From: Nematopogon swammerdamellus
Taxonomy: Eukaryota > Arthropoda > Insecta > Lepidoptera > Adelidae
DNA: 64,000 nucleotides
Direction of reading: 5' to 3'
Assembly: GCA_946902875.1 (NCBI GenBank)
Contig: OX336336.1
Span: 27,607,558 to 27,671,557, forward strand
The translations under genes were made by a program, and so were the position numbers. The notes below the pieces were generated by a model that saw only the letters and a list, made by a program, of their open reading frames with translations, made no database searches and was not told the origin of the DNA. Below are positions 1 through 40,412 of this stretch, piece by piece. Within the stretch, counting starts at the first letter, position 1; every line of letters starts with the position of its first letter.

Positions 1-216
1 CTTGAAAGATCCTAAGTCATACACTGAAGGAAACGTATCGGGATGAAGTGCATTTGAAGTCAGTTTCACAGTACGGAAGATAAAAGAAATAATGGAGCGC
101 TTAGTCCGCACTTTAGGCAGCTCTACAGGCACGGACTGTATTGCACCACGGTTGATAGGAATGTGGTGTAATTGACTGACATTGTGTTTCTAGCAGGTAA
201 CGTACGTAGCTATATG
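1..216. other. intronic sequence, nothing recognised
   Basis: This is presumably an intron of the ABC transporter gene that enters from the left. I see no exon with conserved ABC motifs and no clear repeat before the SINE that starts near 217. Confidence 0.4.
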
Positions 217-569
217 TCAGCCTCGGTAGCTCAGTGGTGCGGTCGATCGATCGTCGGTGGATGGATGGGTGACCGCTCGACCGTTGTAGGCTGACCGTGG
301 TTTGGATTCCACGTTAAACTGTAGGTCGCTTCCCTTCTTACCTTACTAGGTGGTATGGTTTAGCCCGCCCGGGTTGGTACCACCGCACTGAGCGAAACGT
401 CGGCCGAAACGGCTATGTAAATAGTTCGTGTTTTCCGTCCAGTTCAGTGTAGCGGACATGAAATGAAGGGAAGCACCGACATGACACCTAATTCACCAAG
501 GGGTTATGGGCTGACATCACGGATGTTGTAGGTGATGTAGTCAACCTTGTCGGGTTCCATAAAAAAAAA
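217..569 (+). repeat. SINE-1 copy
   Basis: This is a tRNA-derived SINE, the commonest repeat of the window. The head carries an A-box-like TAGCTCAGTGG and a B-box-like GGTTTGGATTCC. The body contains the diagnostic CTAGGTGGTA, and the tail ends in CCATAAAAAAAA. Many copies in both orientations elsewhere in the window define the family. Confidence 0.85.
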
Positions 570-672
570 CCAAACGGGACGTTGCTTTGCCATTGTGAAG
601 TTAGCTGTGCGACAAACTTCACAACACCTAACATAACCTACAAATTCAAGATGTCGCTCGTTTCAGTCTCAG

Positions 673-29155
<28,483 letters not shown>

Positions 29156-29920
29156 GGTGTTGACGGCGACAGTTTATCATATCGATTGCTGCTCTGAAGT
29201 TAGTCGATTATAGTATGTTGATGTATAGGGTACGGACAGCTACGGAATACCAAATCGATTGCTGCTTTGAAGTTCCCCGAAAAACTCCTTCTGTGGTGAC
29301 AGTATACAAACGTAAGTTGCATCAAGCATGACAGTAGGAAGCAGGCGTCGTCGAGCAGCGTTGTTTCATCAAAGGAGTCTAAGAGTGACATTCATAGTCG
29401 CAACGAGCGTGCTTAGTTCGTCTTTGACGTTCTTGTTCAAACTTTGACGTTTACCACTCTCATAGAAAATCCGTGCGCGCGCTAAGTAACCGTCTTTGAG
29501 TTTTAAAACTAAGCCAAGTCCAAGTCTAGTCTAACGACGACTTTAGCCTCGAAAGCGAACTTACGAGTTTTCTGTCTCTTTCATTATAGTACAAATGAGG
29601 GAGTAGCGCAGAATAGAATACACAGAGCAATGACACACTGGCTGTCCTGTCACCTCACGACAGGTTATTTCTTTTTTTTAAATAGTGGCAACCAAACGAA
29701 TAGGAAATTCGTTTATTACTGCCAATGTCCAGTGACGGCGGTTTGACTGACAACGTGCGTGAGTGTGACAGTCAACTTTGATGAAATGGGGGATCTCTAC
29801 GAAAAACACCCTATATTTCAGTATGAGCAATGGCACCAGAAAAAGCATCAGGACCATGAAGGAGCATCACACCAGAAAAAGAAAAAAAAGTGACGTTTAA
29901 CTTGGACTATTACTTGAATT
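29156..29920. other. ABC gene 3' flank, probable 3' UTR then intergenic
   Basis: No exon or repeat recognised. The words ATCGATTGCTGCT and TGAAGTT occur twice in the first 120 bp. I found no clear AATAAA signal that would fix the transcript end. Confidence 0.35.
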
Positions 29921-29921
29921 A

Positions 29922-30056
29922 GGCCCACTTGCACCAACACGAGTTTAGAGTTAAGTAGCGAGTTATGGATTTAAACGCGGTTCCCACAGTCAACGGGTGC
30001 TAGCTTAACGAGTTAAACTGGTTTATATCTTAAATTCGTGTTGGTGCAAGTGGGCC
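29922..30056. mobile_element. short MITE with TTA duplication
   Basis: Inverted ends GGCCCACTTGCACCAACACG and its complement, 135 bp in total, flanked by TTA on both sides (29919-29921, 30057-30059). The TWA duplication suggests PIF/Harbinger mobilisation. Confidence 0.8.
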
Positions 30057-30235
30057 TTAGCATAGTTCGTTCTAAGCGTTAGTCTCGACTATGAGAGTCC
30101 TGCACAAAATGTTAGTGATCTTTAATCGGACTCGTGCTAAGCTTCAAACTTTGGAACGACTATGAATGTCAGCCTAACACCTACGTACGTCGATAGACAT
30201 ACATTTTGCGACGTTAAATAATGCGCGTCGGGCTT

Positions 30236-30335
30236 TGGAGAGAGACAGTCCGATCGTAGAGCGTCGTCTCTGTCGCACTAACTCGCAAGTCTCTGTGCGA
30301 CAGGGACGACGCTCTACAACCGGTTTGTCTCTCCA
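30236..30335. mobile_element. 100-bp hairpin element
   Basis: Outer arms TGGAGAGAGAC / GTCTCTCCA and inner arms GTAGAGCGTCGTCTCTGTCG / complement. Noncoding. Confidence 0.7.
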
Positions 30336-30474
30336 TCTAAAGCTCAAGGTACTTACATTACTTACTGATTTATCACAATTTTATGAAAATAAGGTTACAT
30401 CAAAGATAGTTCTATTAAATTATCTTAAATATTAAAATTGTTAAACAGAGACAGAGATCTTGTGAACTTGAGAG

Positions 30475-31408
30475 AAGGAAGGTGTGGAACTAAACTTGCG
30501 ATGGCTTCACCGAACATACCCGGGCCCATCGGCAGTGGAGGAGGGTGTTAATCGAGGTCGGGACTAGCGAGTGGCCACTCTAAATTTCCCGCGCATGCTT
30601 CACGTTTCAGCTCTCATCAAGCGCTCGTCAGCTAGTCTGCGTTGACTAGGACGCGGGGAAACCACCAGTCCCGCTCTCGACCTCCCTCTCTCTACCTATC
30701 CATATTCTGTAGGATGATTCCAGTGACGTTTTCGAAGCTCTCTGCATATATGAGCTTAGCGTCGATCTTGGCAGCCCTAGATTCTTGAAGAGACTGTACA
30801 GCGACTTCGCTGGTCCTCTTGCTCCGACTTTCACAGCGAAGAGAACAGTTTCTCACAATCCGGTCTACTAAGTTGCGGTAATTGTTAAGTTTGATGTTGT
30901 GGTCCTTCGGTACGTTACTTTCCCATGGAACTGTAAGCTCAACAAGTACTACATGCTTTGTCGCTTTTGAGAATATGAGTATATCCGGTCTTAATGCTGT
31001 GGTAATTGTGAGAAACGGATTCAAGACTGATCTCTTCGCTGTGGAAGTCGGAGCAAGAGGACTACCAGCGAAGTCGCTCTACGTACAGTCTCTTCAAGAA
31101 TCTAGGGCTGCCAAGATCGACGCTAAGCTCATATATGGAGAGAGCTTCGAAAACGTCACTGGAAGCATCCTACAGAATATGGATGGGTAGAGAGAGGGAG
31201 GTCGAGAGCGGGACTGGTGGTTTCCCCGCGCCCTAGTCAACGCAGACTAGCTGACGAGGGCTTGTTGCGAGCCGAAACGTGAAGCATGCGCGGGAAATTT
31301 AGAGTGGCCACTCGCTAGTCCCGACCTCGATTAACACCCTCCTCTACTGCCGATGGGCCCGGATATGTTCGGTGAAGCCATCGCAAGCTTAGTTCCACAC
31401 CTTCCTTC
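30475..31408. mobile_element. fold-back element, two family D copies head to head
   Basis: Arms of about 390 bp (30475-30860 and 31007-31408) are inverted copies starting GGTGTGGAACTAA. The centre and left arm encode, on the minus strand, RPDILIFSKATKHVVLVELT, VPWES and later RIVRNCSLRCESRSK, resembling the PD...ExT core of the restriction-like endonuclease domain at the C-terminus of some LINEs. Family D may be the 3' end of such a LINE; this is inference. Confidence 0.75.
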
Positions 31409-31678
31409 TGAAGGCATCTGGTAATGCTTCTCGTGTAATGCCAGCGGGTAATTTTGTCCGAGGAAGCCGAAATGTGCCTTCTTGTAGCCGATATGGTCTC
31501 AATGTACTTATACATGGTAATATTGTATTTAATACAAGTTTGTGTTCAGATGCTTAGAATTATGTTTGTACTTATATACAGATTGTATATTTATCATACA
31601 TTGGCCAAAGGATGATACCGGCACACGTCACGATCACGGCATGGCAGCAGCGGAGGCAAAAGCGTATGAAACCCATCT

Positions 31679-32250
31679 GTCAGCCCCGGTAGCTCAACGG
31701 TGCGGTCGGTAGACTGTTGTTAAGCAACGCTGGGCGCGGTCAGTACTTGGATGGGTGACAGCTCGACCGTTGGAGGCTGACCGCTGTTCGGATTCCACGT
31801 ATAAACTGTAGGTCCCTTCCCTTCTTACCTTACTAGGTGGTAGGGTTAAACCCGCCCGGGTTGGTACCACCGCACTGAGCGAAACGTCTGTCGAAACGGC
31901 TATGTAAATATTTCTTGTTTTCCGTCCAGTTCAGTGTAGCCGGCACGACCGAAGGGAAGCACTGACACGGTATCTAGTTCACCCGGTGTTTATGGGCTGA
32001 CCTGACATCACGGATGTTGTAGGTGATGTAGCCAACCGTGTCATTTCATTCAGTGCGGTGTTACTAACCCGTGCGGGATAAACCCTACCACCTAGTAAGG
32101 TAAGAAGGAATTGGACCTACAGTTTTACGTGGACTTCGAACCACGGTCAGCCTCCAGCGGTCGAGCGGTCACCCATCCAAGTACTGACCGCGCTCAGCGT
32201 TGCTTAACAACAGTCGACCGACCGCACCGCTTAGCTACCGAGGCTGACAA
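31679..32250. repeat. two SINE-1 copies in opposite orientation
   Basis: 31679-32040 is a forward copy (head TCAGCCCCGGTAGCTCAACG to GTGTCA). 32041-32250 is a reverse copy lacking its 3' part, ending at the head GCTACCGAGGCTGACAA. Confidence 0.8.
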
Positions 32251-32260
32251 AGGCTGGTAA

Positions 32261-32813
32261 AGAGCGTTCCAACTAAAAGTTCCCTTCGCCGTTATGTTGG
32301 CTCCACTGTCTATCTGTCAAAACAGCGTTGAGGGTTGCTATGTGTACAGATTTACCCGTAATTATCGGTATTTACCGTATTTTTTGTACGGTAAATACCG
32401 ATTACATTATTAGGTAATATCACACACAGAGCATGAAATGCGCGCGCCCGCCCCTACTAGAGGCGCCCTGAGCGCGATTTCTCTACAACGGCGTTGAAGC
32501 CTGTGGGCGTGGCCTATGACTTACATATGTGTGTTGTGCGTGTGCATTTGTTTTGTGCGTGTGCCTAACTTGCTCCTCTTTGTGTGTAGTGTCGATACTA
32601 GCACACACACACACACATACGAAGCGCTAGCAGCTCAGCGTACGGTTATTGGGTTTCAAATATCATCGCTTAGGGCGCCTCTAGTAGGGGGCGCGGGCGG
32701 TAGGTATTTGATGCTCTGTGGGTAATATAATCTTCACAATCTGGCAGCATGAATTTAAGCACTGACAGTGGAGCCAACATAACGGCGAAGGGAACTTTTA
32801 GTTGGAACGCTCT
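32261..32813. mobile_element. TIR element with 50-bp inverted ends, host of a nested hAT MITE
   Basis: The left end AGAGCGTTCCAACTAAAAGT (32261-32310) is matched by its complement at 32764-32813 over 50 bp. The interior is AT-rich (GGTATTTACCGTA) and interrupted by 32421-32720. Confidence 0.85.
32421..32720. mobile_element. hAT-type MITE (copy 1)
   Basis: Ends CACAGAGCAT / ATGCTCTGTG with sub-terminal inverted GCGCCTCTAGTAGGGG-type sequence. An exact 8-bp duplication GGTAATAT is at 32413-32420 and 32721-32728. The second copy is at 49564-49862. Confidence 0.87.
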
Positions 32814-33018
32814 ATATTTCATACATGTTTGTATTTAACTGATGGCGTGCCGCGGTCGTGGAGCGGATGTTGCCGCGCGCCATCGTCTGCAGCCACTCTG
32901 TGTTAACTGATACTTATTGAAATAATTCTGTACTTATCCAACGTTTTAAGCTATTTATTTGTTTTTATTGTCACAAACGACGGGAGGAGTATCCTGTGTA
33001 TGGATACGTCGGTCACAT

Positions 33019-33385
33019 ATAGTCTGTTTTTTTGGAAGACGGAGTAAATTGACATTTGACTGACATTAAAGTGTTGCACGCTTTGCACCACTAGTGACTG
33101 TAGTCGATGAAAATAGTATCGACTTTTACACGACACGACACACCTTCACACATATTATGCGCTACCTGTGGCGCTGCCTTAAACTTAAAATTTTTCTAGC
33201 TAGATTTAGCTTAATATGTTGTCAATTAAATCCACAATTAGGTAAATATTAGAGTTTACAGCATTTCATTAGTTAATCAATCGATGAAAGTATCGATAGC
33301 AGCTACATGCCTATTTAAAATTTGCCAGAAACTGGCAACACTCCAAACGTCACTTTCCTCCGTCTTCCAAAAAAAACAGACTATA
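33019..33385. mobile_element. MITE with TAGTCTGTTTTTTTGGAAG ends
   Basis: Inverted ends of about 27 bp (TAGTCTGTTTTTTTGGAAGA and its near-complement) flanked by TA. The 367-bp interior has no ORF of note. Confidence 0.75.
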
Positions 33386-33552
33386 GATAGATATAAATTC
33401 TTTATTGCAGACCAAAACATTGACAAACTATGTAAAACGAGAAACAAAAATAACAATAGCGTGCAAAGGCGGACTTATCACTATAAGTGATTTCATCCAG
33501 TCGACCTTCGGATGATGAGAGTAAAATAAAAAGAATAAAGGGCTAGTAAGCT

Positions 33553-33790
33553 ATGAAGGGAAGGCCCTTCTTACCCTACTAGGTGGTAGGGTTTAACCCG
33601 CCCGGGCTGATACCACCGCTATGAATGAAAGATCGGTTGAAACGGCCATGTAAATAGTTCGTGTTGTCCGTCCAGTTCAGTGTAGCCAACACGACCGAAG
33701 GGAAGCACTGACATGGCGCCTAGTTCACCAAGGTGTTATGGGCTGACATCACGGATGTAGTTGGTGATGTAGCCAACCGTGTCAGTTAGG
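33553..33790 (+). repeat. SINE-1 copy, head missing
   Basis: Body from CCCTACTAGGTGGTAGGG to AGCCAACCGTGTCAGTTA; the A-tail is missing. Confidence 0.8.
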
Positions 33791-34241
33791 GCCCATAGGG
33801 CACATAGGTTATATTTTATTTTTGACATATTTTCTATGTTTCGATGCGTTTTACTTGCACAAATAATTTTATTGAATTGTATTTTATTTGTATGTATCCG
33901 ACGATGGTTATGTACCTATATGAAAGTTTTATTTTATTGACATGGAATATTGTTCCCTATTTAGGTTTATTTAGTAAGTGAACGTACCCACACCGCGTGT
34001 CCAATTTTGAGGGGTGAGAGAGGGGGGGGGGGGGGGGGGGTGAGGGTTTGAGAGTACAGGGTCACGTGGTGTTCAAAATAGGTTATGGTTATTTTTTTAT
34101 AATAACTTTTTTTTCTGGAGAAACTTTGGTTATAGTTCCTTTTTTTTATTTTAGATGTGATCAAAATATAGTTTTAAAAATGCAGTGGCGGTCTGAAACA
34201 CACCAAAAAAATCGCTTCGGTGGCGTGGATTGGCACTGTTT

Positions 34242-34637
34242 TCAGGGTTCCGTATCAGGTACGGGACCCTATTACTAAGCCTACGCCGTCTGTCTGTCTG
34301 TCCGTCCAACCGTCTGTCTATCCGAGGGCTGTATCTCTTGAACCACAATAGGTAGCCCATTGAAATTTTCACAGAATATGTGTTATTATGGCCGATATAA
34401 CAACAAATAATAAAAATAAGAAAAAGTGAAAAATTCACGGGGGTTCCCATAGAAGAAACCAAGAATGAGCGCGTGCCATCTACCGAATAGAGCGTGAAGC
34501 ATTTTAACTAATCATGACATTTAACTAATATGAAGCATTTCATAACACGCCATCTAGATGGCGTGAGTGGCGCTAGCCATGGCAAGGCGATACTGAACCC
34601 TCGGTGCGCGAGTTCGACTCGCACTTGGCCGGTTTTG
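34242..34637. repeat. CTGT-rich repeat, most complete copy
   Basis: From CAGGGTTCCGTATCAGGTAC through (CTGT)n, GGCTGTATCTCTTGAACC and TATTATGGCCGATATAACAA to GCGAGTTCGACTCGCACTTG. The end contains a B-box-like GAGTTCGACTC, so it may be a tRNA-like SINE read from the minus strand. Its AGGGTTCCG terminus is the same as in the exon e array. Confidence 0.7.
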
Positions 34638-34737
34638 CCTAAGAACTCGACAGACATTGTTCAATTACACGACAAAGTATTCGCCCGGTCGCATTCAACA
34701 GTGAAAATGCATCCGTTAAGAAGGTCGAGAACTAAGC

Positions 34738-35000
34738 TTGCGATGGCTTCACCGAACATATCCGGGCCCATCGGCAGTAGAGGAGGGTGTTAATCGAGGT
34801 CGGGACTAGCGAGTGGCCACTCTAAATTTCCCGCGCATGCTTCACGTTTCGGCTCGCATCAAGCCCTCGTCAGCTAGTCTGCGTTGACTAGGACGCGGGG
34901 AAACACTAGTCCCGCTCTCGACCTCCCTCTCTACCTATCCTTATTCTGTAGAATGCTTCCAGTGACGTTTTCGAAGCTCTCTGCATATATGAGCTTAATC
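34738..35000. repeat. family D copy, truncated
   Basis: Same start as at 8645 (GATGGCTTCACCGAACATAT), truncated at CTGCATATATGAGCTTA. A G-run (about 35053-35070) follows. Confidence 0.65.
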
Positions 35001-35159
35001 CACAGAAATACATTGAAAAACTGCTAGCTATGAAATACCACTTGAAACCTTGGGGGGGGGGGGGGGGGGGAGGGCAGGAGGGGTTAGTCAAGATACCGCG
35101 CGTGGTCACAGGGAGGGGGTGTAATAGTGGCCTAAAATTGGTCACATTTTAAGGGTACG

Positions 35160-35560
35160 TTCCCTAAATATCATCGGTGCTAATGTAGGTTTGTGTTTTT
35201 TTTTTTAATTAGTTTAAGGAGACAGGGTTCAGTCGATTCTCCAACGCTAACGATACTGACAGCCGACATGTCTCGGCGATCGGCCGACTTTCTATTGCGG
35301 GCGAACGTGCCCGGGTACAGACGGCCATTCGAACGCACAGGTCACCACGTCGGACCGACGTATCGGTTGTCAGTGTCGGCCATTGTGGACGAACGGCCTC
35401 ATGTGTGCGTATTTGATAGATGACTGACGGCCGATTTTGTACTTTATACATATTACATAGAAATAACTATACAAAAATACAGGATTTAAATATTATGTGC
35501 CATTCGGTGCGAGCGTTTTGAGAATAATTTAAACTGATTAACTCATCACGCCCCGGCAGG
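35160..35560. other. intergenic, nothing recognised
   Basis: A somewhat GC-rich stretch near 35220-35440 has small frames on both strands but no recognisable motif. Confidence 0.3.
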
Positions 35561-35564
35561 CCAA

Positions 35565-36035
35565 TATCATCGGTAGCTCAGTGGTGCGGTCGGCCGACTG
35601 TTGTTAAGCAATCCTGAGCGCGGTCAGTACTTGGATGGGTGACCGCTCGACCGTTGAAGGCTGACCGCGGTTCGGATTTCACGTAAAACTGTAGGTCCCT
35701 TCCCTTCTTGCGTTACTAGGTGGTAAGGTTTATCCCGGGTAAGCAGAGTAATCCTTGTCGCGCTACAAGTATTCTGGTAAATTACAGCACAACACCGACC
35801 AGCACGTTTAGCCAAGTATTCGGACAAGATAACTCAGATCAGGCAGCAAGTAAGGCACGAAAGCCCACCTGCTGCATGACTCGGTGGAAAGACCGCGCCA
35901 GGGTGAGTGGTGGCTAGCCTGTCGCCCTTATGCGCGCACCTTGTACTTATCCCTTAGTCGCCTTTTACGACATGCACGGGGAGAGATGCAGTGGGGCTGG
36001 GGCAATTCTTAGTACCGCGCCCACACAGTACTTAC
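35565..36035. repeat. SINE-1 head joined to SINE-3 body
   Basis: 35573-35738 is a SINE-1 head and middle (TAGCTCAGTGGTGCGGTCGG). From GGGTAAGCAGAGTAATCC it continues as SINE-3 to CCACACAGTA. This is another mosaic junction, different from the one at 5723. Confidence 0.75.
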
Positions 36036-36124
36036 AGTAATACTTATTGCATTTATAATTTAAAAACTGGTGTTAATTTGTAAGAGAATGTATCCTTCCT
36101 TACCTATGATAAAATCCAACGTCT

Positions 36125-36320
36125 GCTTTCTGTCTGTCTGAGTGTCTGTCTGTCCGCTTATAACTCGAGAACCACTGAACCGATTTTAATAAAACAAAAT
36201 TCTACGGATAGCTTCATTCTTCCCATCAACTATAGGCTACTTACTATCACGCTAAATAGCTTATGAGGTTAGCAGTGAAGTCAAATATGAGAGCGGGCGG
36301 AGCCGCGGGCACAGCTTGTG
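36125..36320. repeat. GCGGAGCCGCGGGCAC repeat, with inverted copy at 39557-39780
   Basis: Contains TATAACTCGAGAACCACTGA and ends GCGGGCGGAGCCGCGGGCAC. The reverse copy at 39557-39780 shares GGTTCAGTGGTTCTCGAGTT and lacks the GC-rich end. Confidence 0.6.
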
Positions 36321-36704
36321 TACATATGTATTTAAGTCGGACCGTTAAAATGTTTGGTGCTTCATATGAGTCATCATGATACATAATATAATATTGCTTT
36401 AATATTTCTACAGTGGAACGACAGGAGGGCCCAAGGCGCCAATGATTTGGTTTTCGGGCTTCTACATGGTGATTTTGTTGAACTAAAACTCAGCAGATTA
36501 AAAAAAAAGTGTTGTGGCATAATTCGAAGAAAAAATAAATAGAAGTTCTCCACACAATTCATGAATAACTCAATTAAGTTTTTTTAGAATTTCGCCTACT
36601 TTCTTTTGTTAGAATCTGCTTAGCTTTCGATATAAAATAATACATACATAACTCACGCTTTTGTATCCCGACAATCAGGGTAAGCAGAGTAATCGGTGTT
36701 GTGC

Positions 36705-37085
36705 TATAAGTTCACACATACATAACGTCACGCCTGCCTGCCTCCCAGTGGGGCAGGCAAAGACAACGGACCCAACCCACGCAAACAACCCAACCCCCAC
36801 GCGCCACGATGCTGACACACTTTTGCCGCCTCTTCCACTCTCATAATGTTCTTCATACATGCTCGTCGGTTACGGGTACTACGCAAAATAATTCCCCTGA
36901 AATAACCGGCATGGTGACAAAATCACAAGGCAGAGTGGAAAGTACCAGTAGGTAACCACAAGCATGTATGAGAAAGATTATAAGAGTGGAAGAGGCGGCA
37001 GAGGTGTGTCAGGATCTGTGGCACGTGGAGATCCGTTGTCTCTGCCTACCCCACCGGGAAACAGGCGTGACGCTATGTATGTACT
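36705..37085. mobile_element. RTE-like 3' tails in opposite orientation
   Basis: 36705-36880 reads in reverse and 36965-37085 forward. Both contain GTGGAAGAGGCGGCAGAGGT-type sequence and end near (ATGT)n, as in the RTE-like copy at 60640-61690. Confidence 0.6.
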
Positions 37086-37544
37086 TAAAATTAAACATTT
37101 GGTACGCTTTTTTTTATAGTAAGCTACCAATAAGGCGTCTAATGACGCCCATGGACTTCCGGTCGTATGCAGGGGTTGCGAATGCCATGCCGGCCTGAAA
37201 GAACGCGAGACTGTACTTGAGGAAGATATTAGGCGCTTAGTTCCTTCTGTCGATTTTTTTAAAATAATTTTATTCTATAGCTAGGAGCCGCAGGCCAGCT
37301 CACGGTAAAGTCGGATCAAACAGAAATCATCGAATTCTCTCCATGTTCGCTTTCGGTCCCACTGCTCGGCTCATATGAATAATGGCGTGATGCTATAGAG
37401 CCTATAACCTGACGGAGATATGTCGTATTATGCAGGGAAAAATTGCAAGTAAATAGGTTGAGTCGTTCTTGACTTATTAGCTAATATACATACAGACGGC
37501 AGACATTGTATTTAATATTATGTACAGATAGATATTGTATTGAG

Positions 37545-38518
37545 TGAATACAAATAGCCATGTTGGGTGGTTACTGTATTGAGTGTGAATACATATTGCC
37601 ATGTTAGGTGGTTACTGTATTGAGTGTGAATTCAAATCGTCATGTTGGGTGGTTACTGTATTGAGTGTGAATACAAATTGCCATGTTGGGTGGTTACTGT
37701 ATTGGGCGTGAATACAAATTGCGATGTTGGGTGGTTACTGTATTGAGTGTGAATACATATTGCCATGTTGGGTGGTTACGGTATTGAGTGTGAATACATA
37801 TTGCCATGTTGGGTGGTTACTGTATTGAGTGTGAATACAAATTGCCATGTTGGGTGGTTACTGTATTGGGCGTGAATACAAATTGCGATGTTGGGTGGTT
37901 ACTGTATTGAGTATGAATACATATTGCCATGTTGGGTGGTTACGGTATTGAGTGTGAATACATATTGCCATGTTGGGTGGTTACTGTATTGAGTGTGAAT
38001 ACAAATAGCCATGTTGGGTGGTTACGGTATTGAGTGTGAATACATATTGCCATGTTGGGTGTTTACTGTATTGAGTGTGAATACAAATAGCCATGTTGGG
38101 TGGTTACTGTATTGAGTGTGAATACAAATAGCCATGTTGGGTGGTTACTGTATTGAGTGTGAATACAAACAGCCATGTTGGGTGGTTACTCTATTGAGTG
38201 TGAATACAAATTGCCATGCTGGGTGGTTACTGTATTGAGTGTGAATACATATTGCCATGTTGGGTGGTTACTGTATTGAGTGTGAATACAAATAGCCATG
38301 TTGGGTGGTTACGGTATTGAGTGTGAATACATATTGCCATGTTGGGTGTTTACTGTATTGAGTGTGAATACAAATAGCCATGTTGGGTGGTTACTGTATT
38401 GAGTGTGAATACAAACAGCCATGTTGGGTGGTTACTCTATTGAGTGTGAATACAAATTGCCATGCTGGGTGGTTACTGTATTGAGTGTGAATACAAATTG
38501 CCATGCTGGGTGGTTTCT
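37545..38518. repeat. 41-bp minisatellite
   Basis: About 24 units of TACTGTATTGAGTGTGAATA then CA(A/T)ATTGCCATGTTGGGTGGT. Variant units (GGCGTGAATAC, AAATAGCC) recur in fixed order, e.g. 37680-37810 and 37850-37990, so blocks of units were copied. Intergenic, noncoding. Confidence 0.93.
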
Positions 38519-38519
38519 C

Positions 38520-38980
38520 AATAGCATTGTAAGTGTACACAATTAACTCTAGGGCCAAATGTTTCCTGCGGCAAATGCAAAAATATTAAGGTGCATTTTG
38601 GAGCAAATGAAAATATATTTTTGTAATCACAATTTAACTTAGGATGGAATTCACCAAAAATGTGTCCTTTTTCTAGAATGTAAAGTTGTGTTAGTTTTAA
38701 ATTAGGGATAATTTGTGTGCGTACGACAGTACGTCATCGAACATGTGTGTCACAAATTTTGTTAACTTTTGTCACAAACTTTTTATCGTGTGAATATTTG
38801 TGTACAGAATGATTATGGGTGCGTAAAAAATAAATATTAAACAAATATGACCTGTTTTATTTTTTACAAAAATGTTTTACGTTCATCCCCGATGCATGCG
38901 TGTATGCACAATGACAAAGATTATACATTTTAAATGCAAGATGTAATTTTTTTATACAGTCCCCAGATGTAATTTGTTTT
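38520..38980. other. AT-rich intergenic DNA
   Basis: No repeat or coding signal recognised. Confidence 0.3.
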
Positions 38981-38984
38981 CCCT

Positions 38985-39505
38985 TCTTATATCACTAGGT
39001 GGTAGGGTTTAACCCAAGGGAAGCACTGACGTGGCACCAAGTTCACCCGGTGGTATGGGCTGACATCACGGATGTTGTAGGTGATGTAGCCAACCGTGTC
39101 AGTTTGGTTCCATAAAAAAAAAAAAAAAAAGTCCCCAAGACAATAGTTTCACCAAATGAGGGCGTAGGTGGAATAGTCCATCCAGATGAAAGTAGTCAGC
39201 CTCGGTAGCTCAGTGGTACGGTCGGTCGACTGTTATTAAAGCAACCCTGAGCGCGGTCAGTACTTGGATGGGTGAACGCTCAGCTCGGTTGGAGGTTGAC
39301 CGTGGTAGGGTTTAACCGGCCCGGGTTGATACCACCGCACTGAATGAAAGGTCGGTTGAAACGGTTATTTAAAATAGTTCGTGTTTTCCGTCCAGTTCAG
39401 TGTAGCCGGCACTACCGAAGTGAAGCCCTGACATGGATCCTACATAGTTCACCAAGGTGTTATGGGCCTGCCATCGCGAGCGTTGTAGGTGATGTAGCCA
39501 TAGAA
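38985..39505 (+). repeat. two SINE-1 copies, first deleted in the middle
   Basis: 38985-39130 joins the CTAGGTGGTAGGGTTTAACC part directly to AAGGGAAGCACTGACG and ends in poly(A). 39196-39505 has a head but an internally deleted body. Confidence 0.75.
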
Positions 39506-39786
39506 TTAACCTAAATAATTCTTTTTAAGTCAATGGATGTAGCCAAACGTTTTTAGCTAACGATTTTATATGCAACTAGGTGTGCCCGCTCTCATATTTG
39601 ACTTCTCTGCTAACCTCATAAGCCATTTAACGTGATGAAATGTAGCCTATAATTGATGGGAAGAACCAAGCTATCCGTAGTTAAGCAAACTGTATTAAAA
39701 TCGGTTCAGTGGTTCTCGAGTTATAAGCGGACAGACAGACATACATACATACAGACAGAAAGCAGACGTTGGATTTTATTAAAGGT

Positions 39787-40085
39787 GTGTACCGTGTGGG
39801 GCCGGTACTTAAGAAGAATATCCCCACTGCATCTCTCCCCGTGCGTGTCGTAAAAGGCCACTAAGGGATAAGGACAAGATGCCGTGCTAAAGGGCGACAG
39901 GCTCGCCACCTCTCACCTTGGCACGGTACTTCCACCGAGTCATGCAGCAGGTGGGTCTTCGTGCCTTACTTGCTGCTTGATCGATTGAATCTTGTTCGAA
40001 TACTTTGCGAAACGTGGTGGTCGGTGTTGTGCTGTAATTGACCAGAGTTCTTGCAGCACAACACCGATTACTACCATACACCGAC
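39787..40085 (-). repeat. SINE-3 copy
   Basis: Reverse copy from TACCGTGTGGGGCCGGTACT to GCACAACACCGATTACT; it faces the copy at 40413. Confidence 0.8.
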
Positions 40086-40412
40086 ATGTATGGCTTATAT
40101 TTTACTAGCATGTAGTTTTAATATGTATGTATTAATAAGTATTCTTATTATTATTTTTATCTTCAATTGTCACGCAACTCTTTTGCTACTACCTACATAC
40201 ATTCCACTATATTATCGAATCTCAAACATCCAAAGGTTGACTGTAAGAAATCTCTGTAAGGGATAAGTCCGCCTTTGCACCTTATGTAAATTTTCTTATG
40301 TATTTGTTACTGTTTAATGTTTACTGGAGCAATAAAGAATTTTCTATCCATCTATTTCTACTCTGCTTACCCCGATTGTCGGGATTTAGCGTGTGTGATA
40401 CATACATACATA

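Noticed and set aside
29784..29893. 36-codon frame starting MGDLYEKHPIFQYEQWHQ, rich in His and Lys
   Set aside because: Too short, ends in a poly-Lys A-rich tract, and no family recognised. Could be part of a worn element downstream of the ABC gene.
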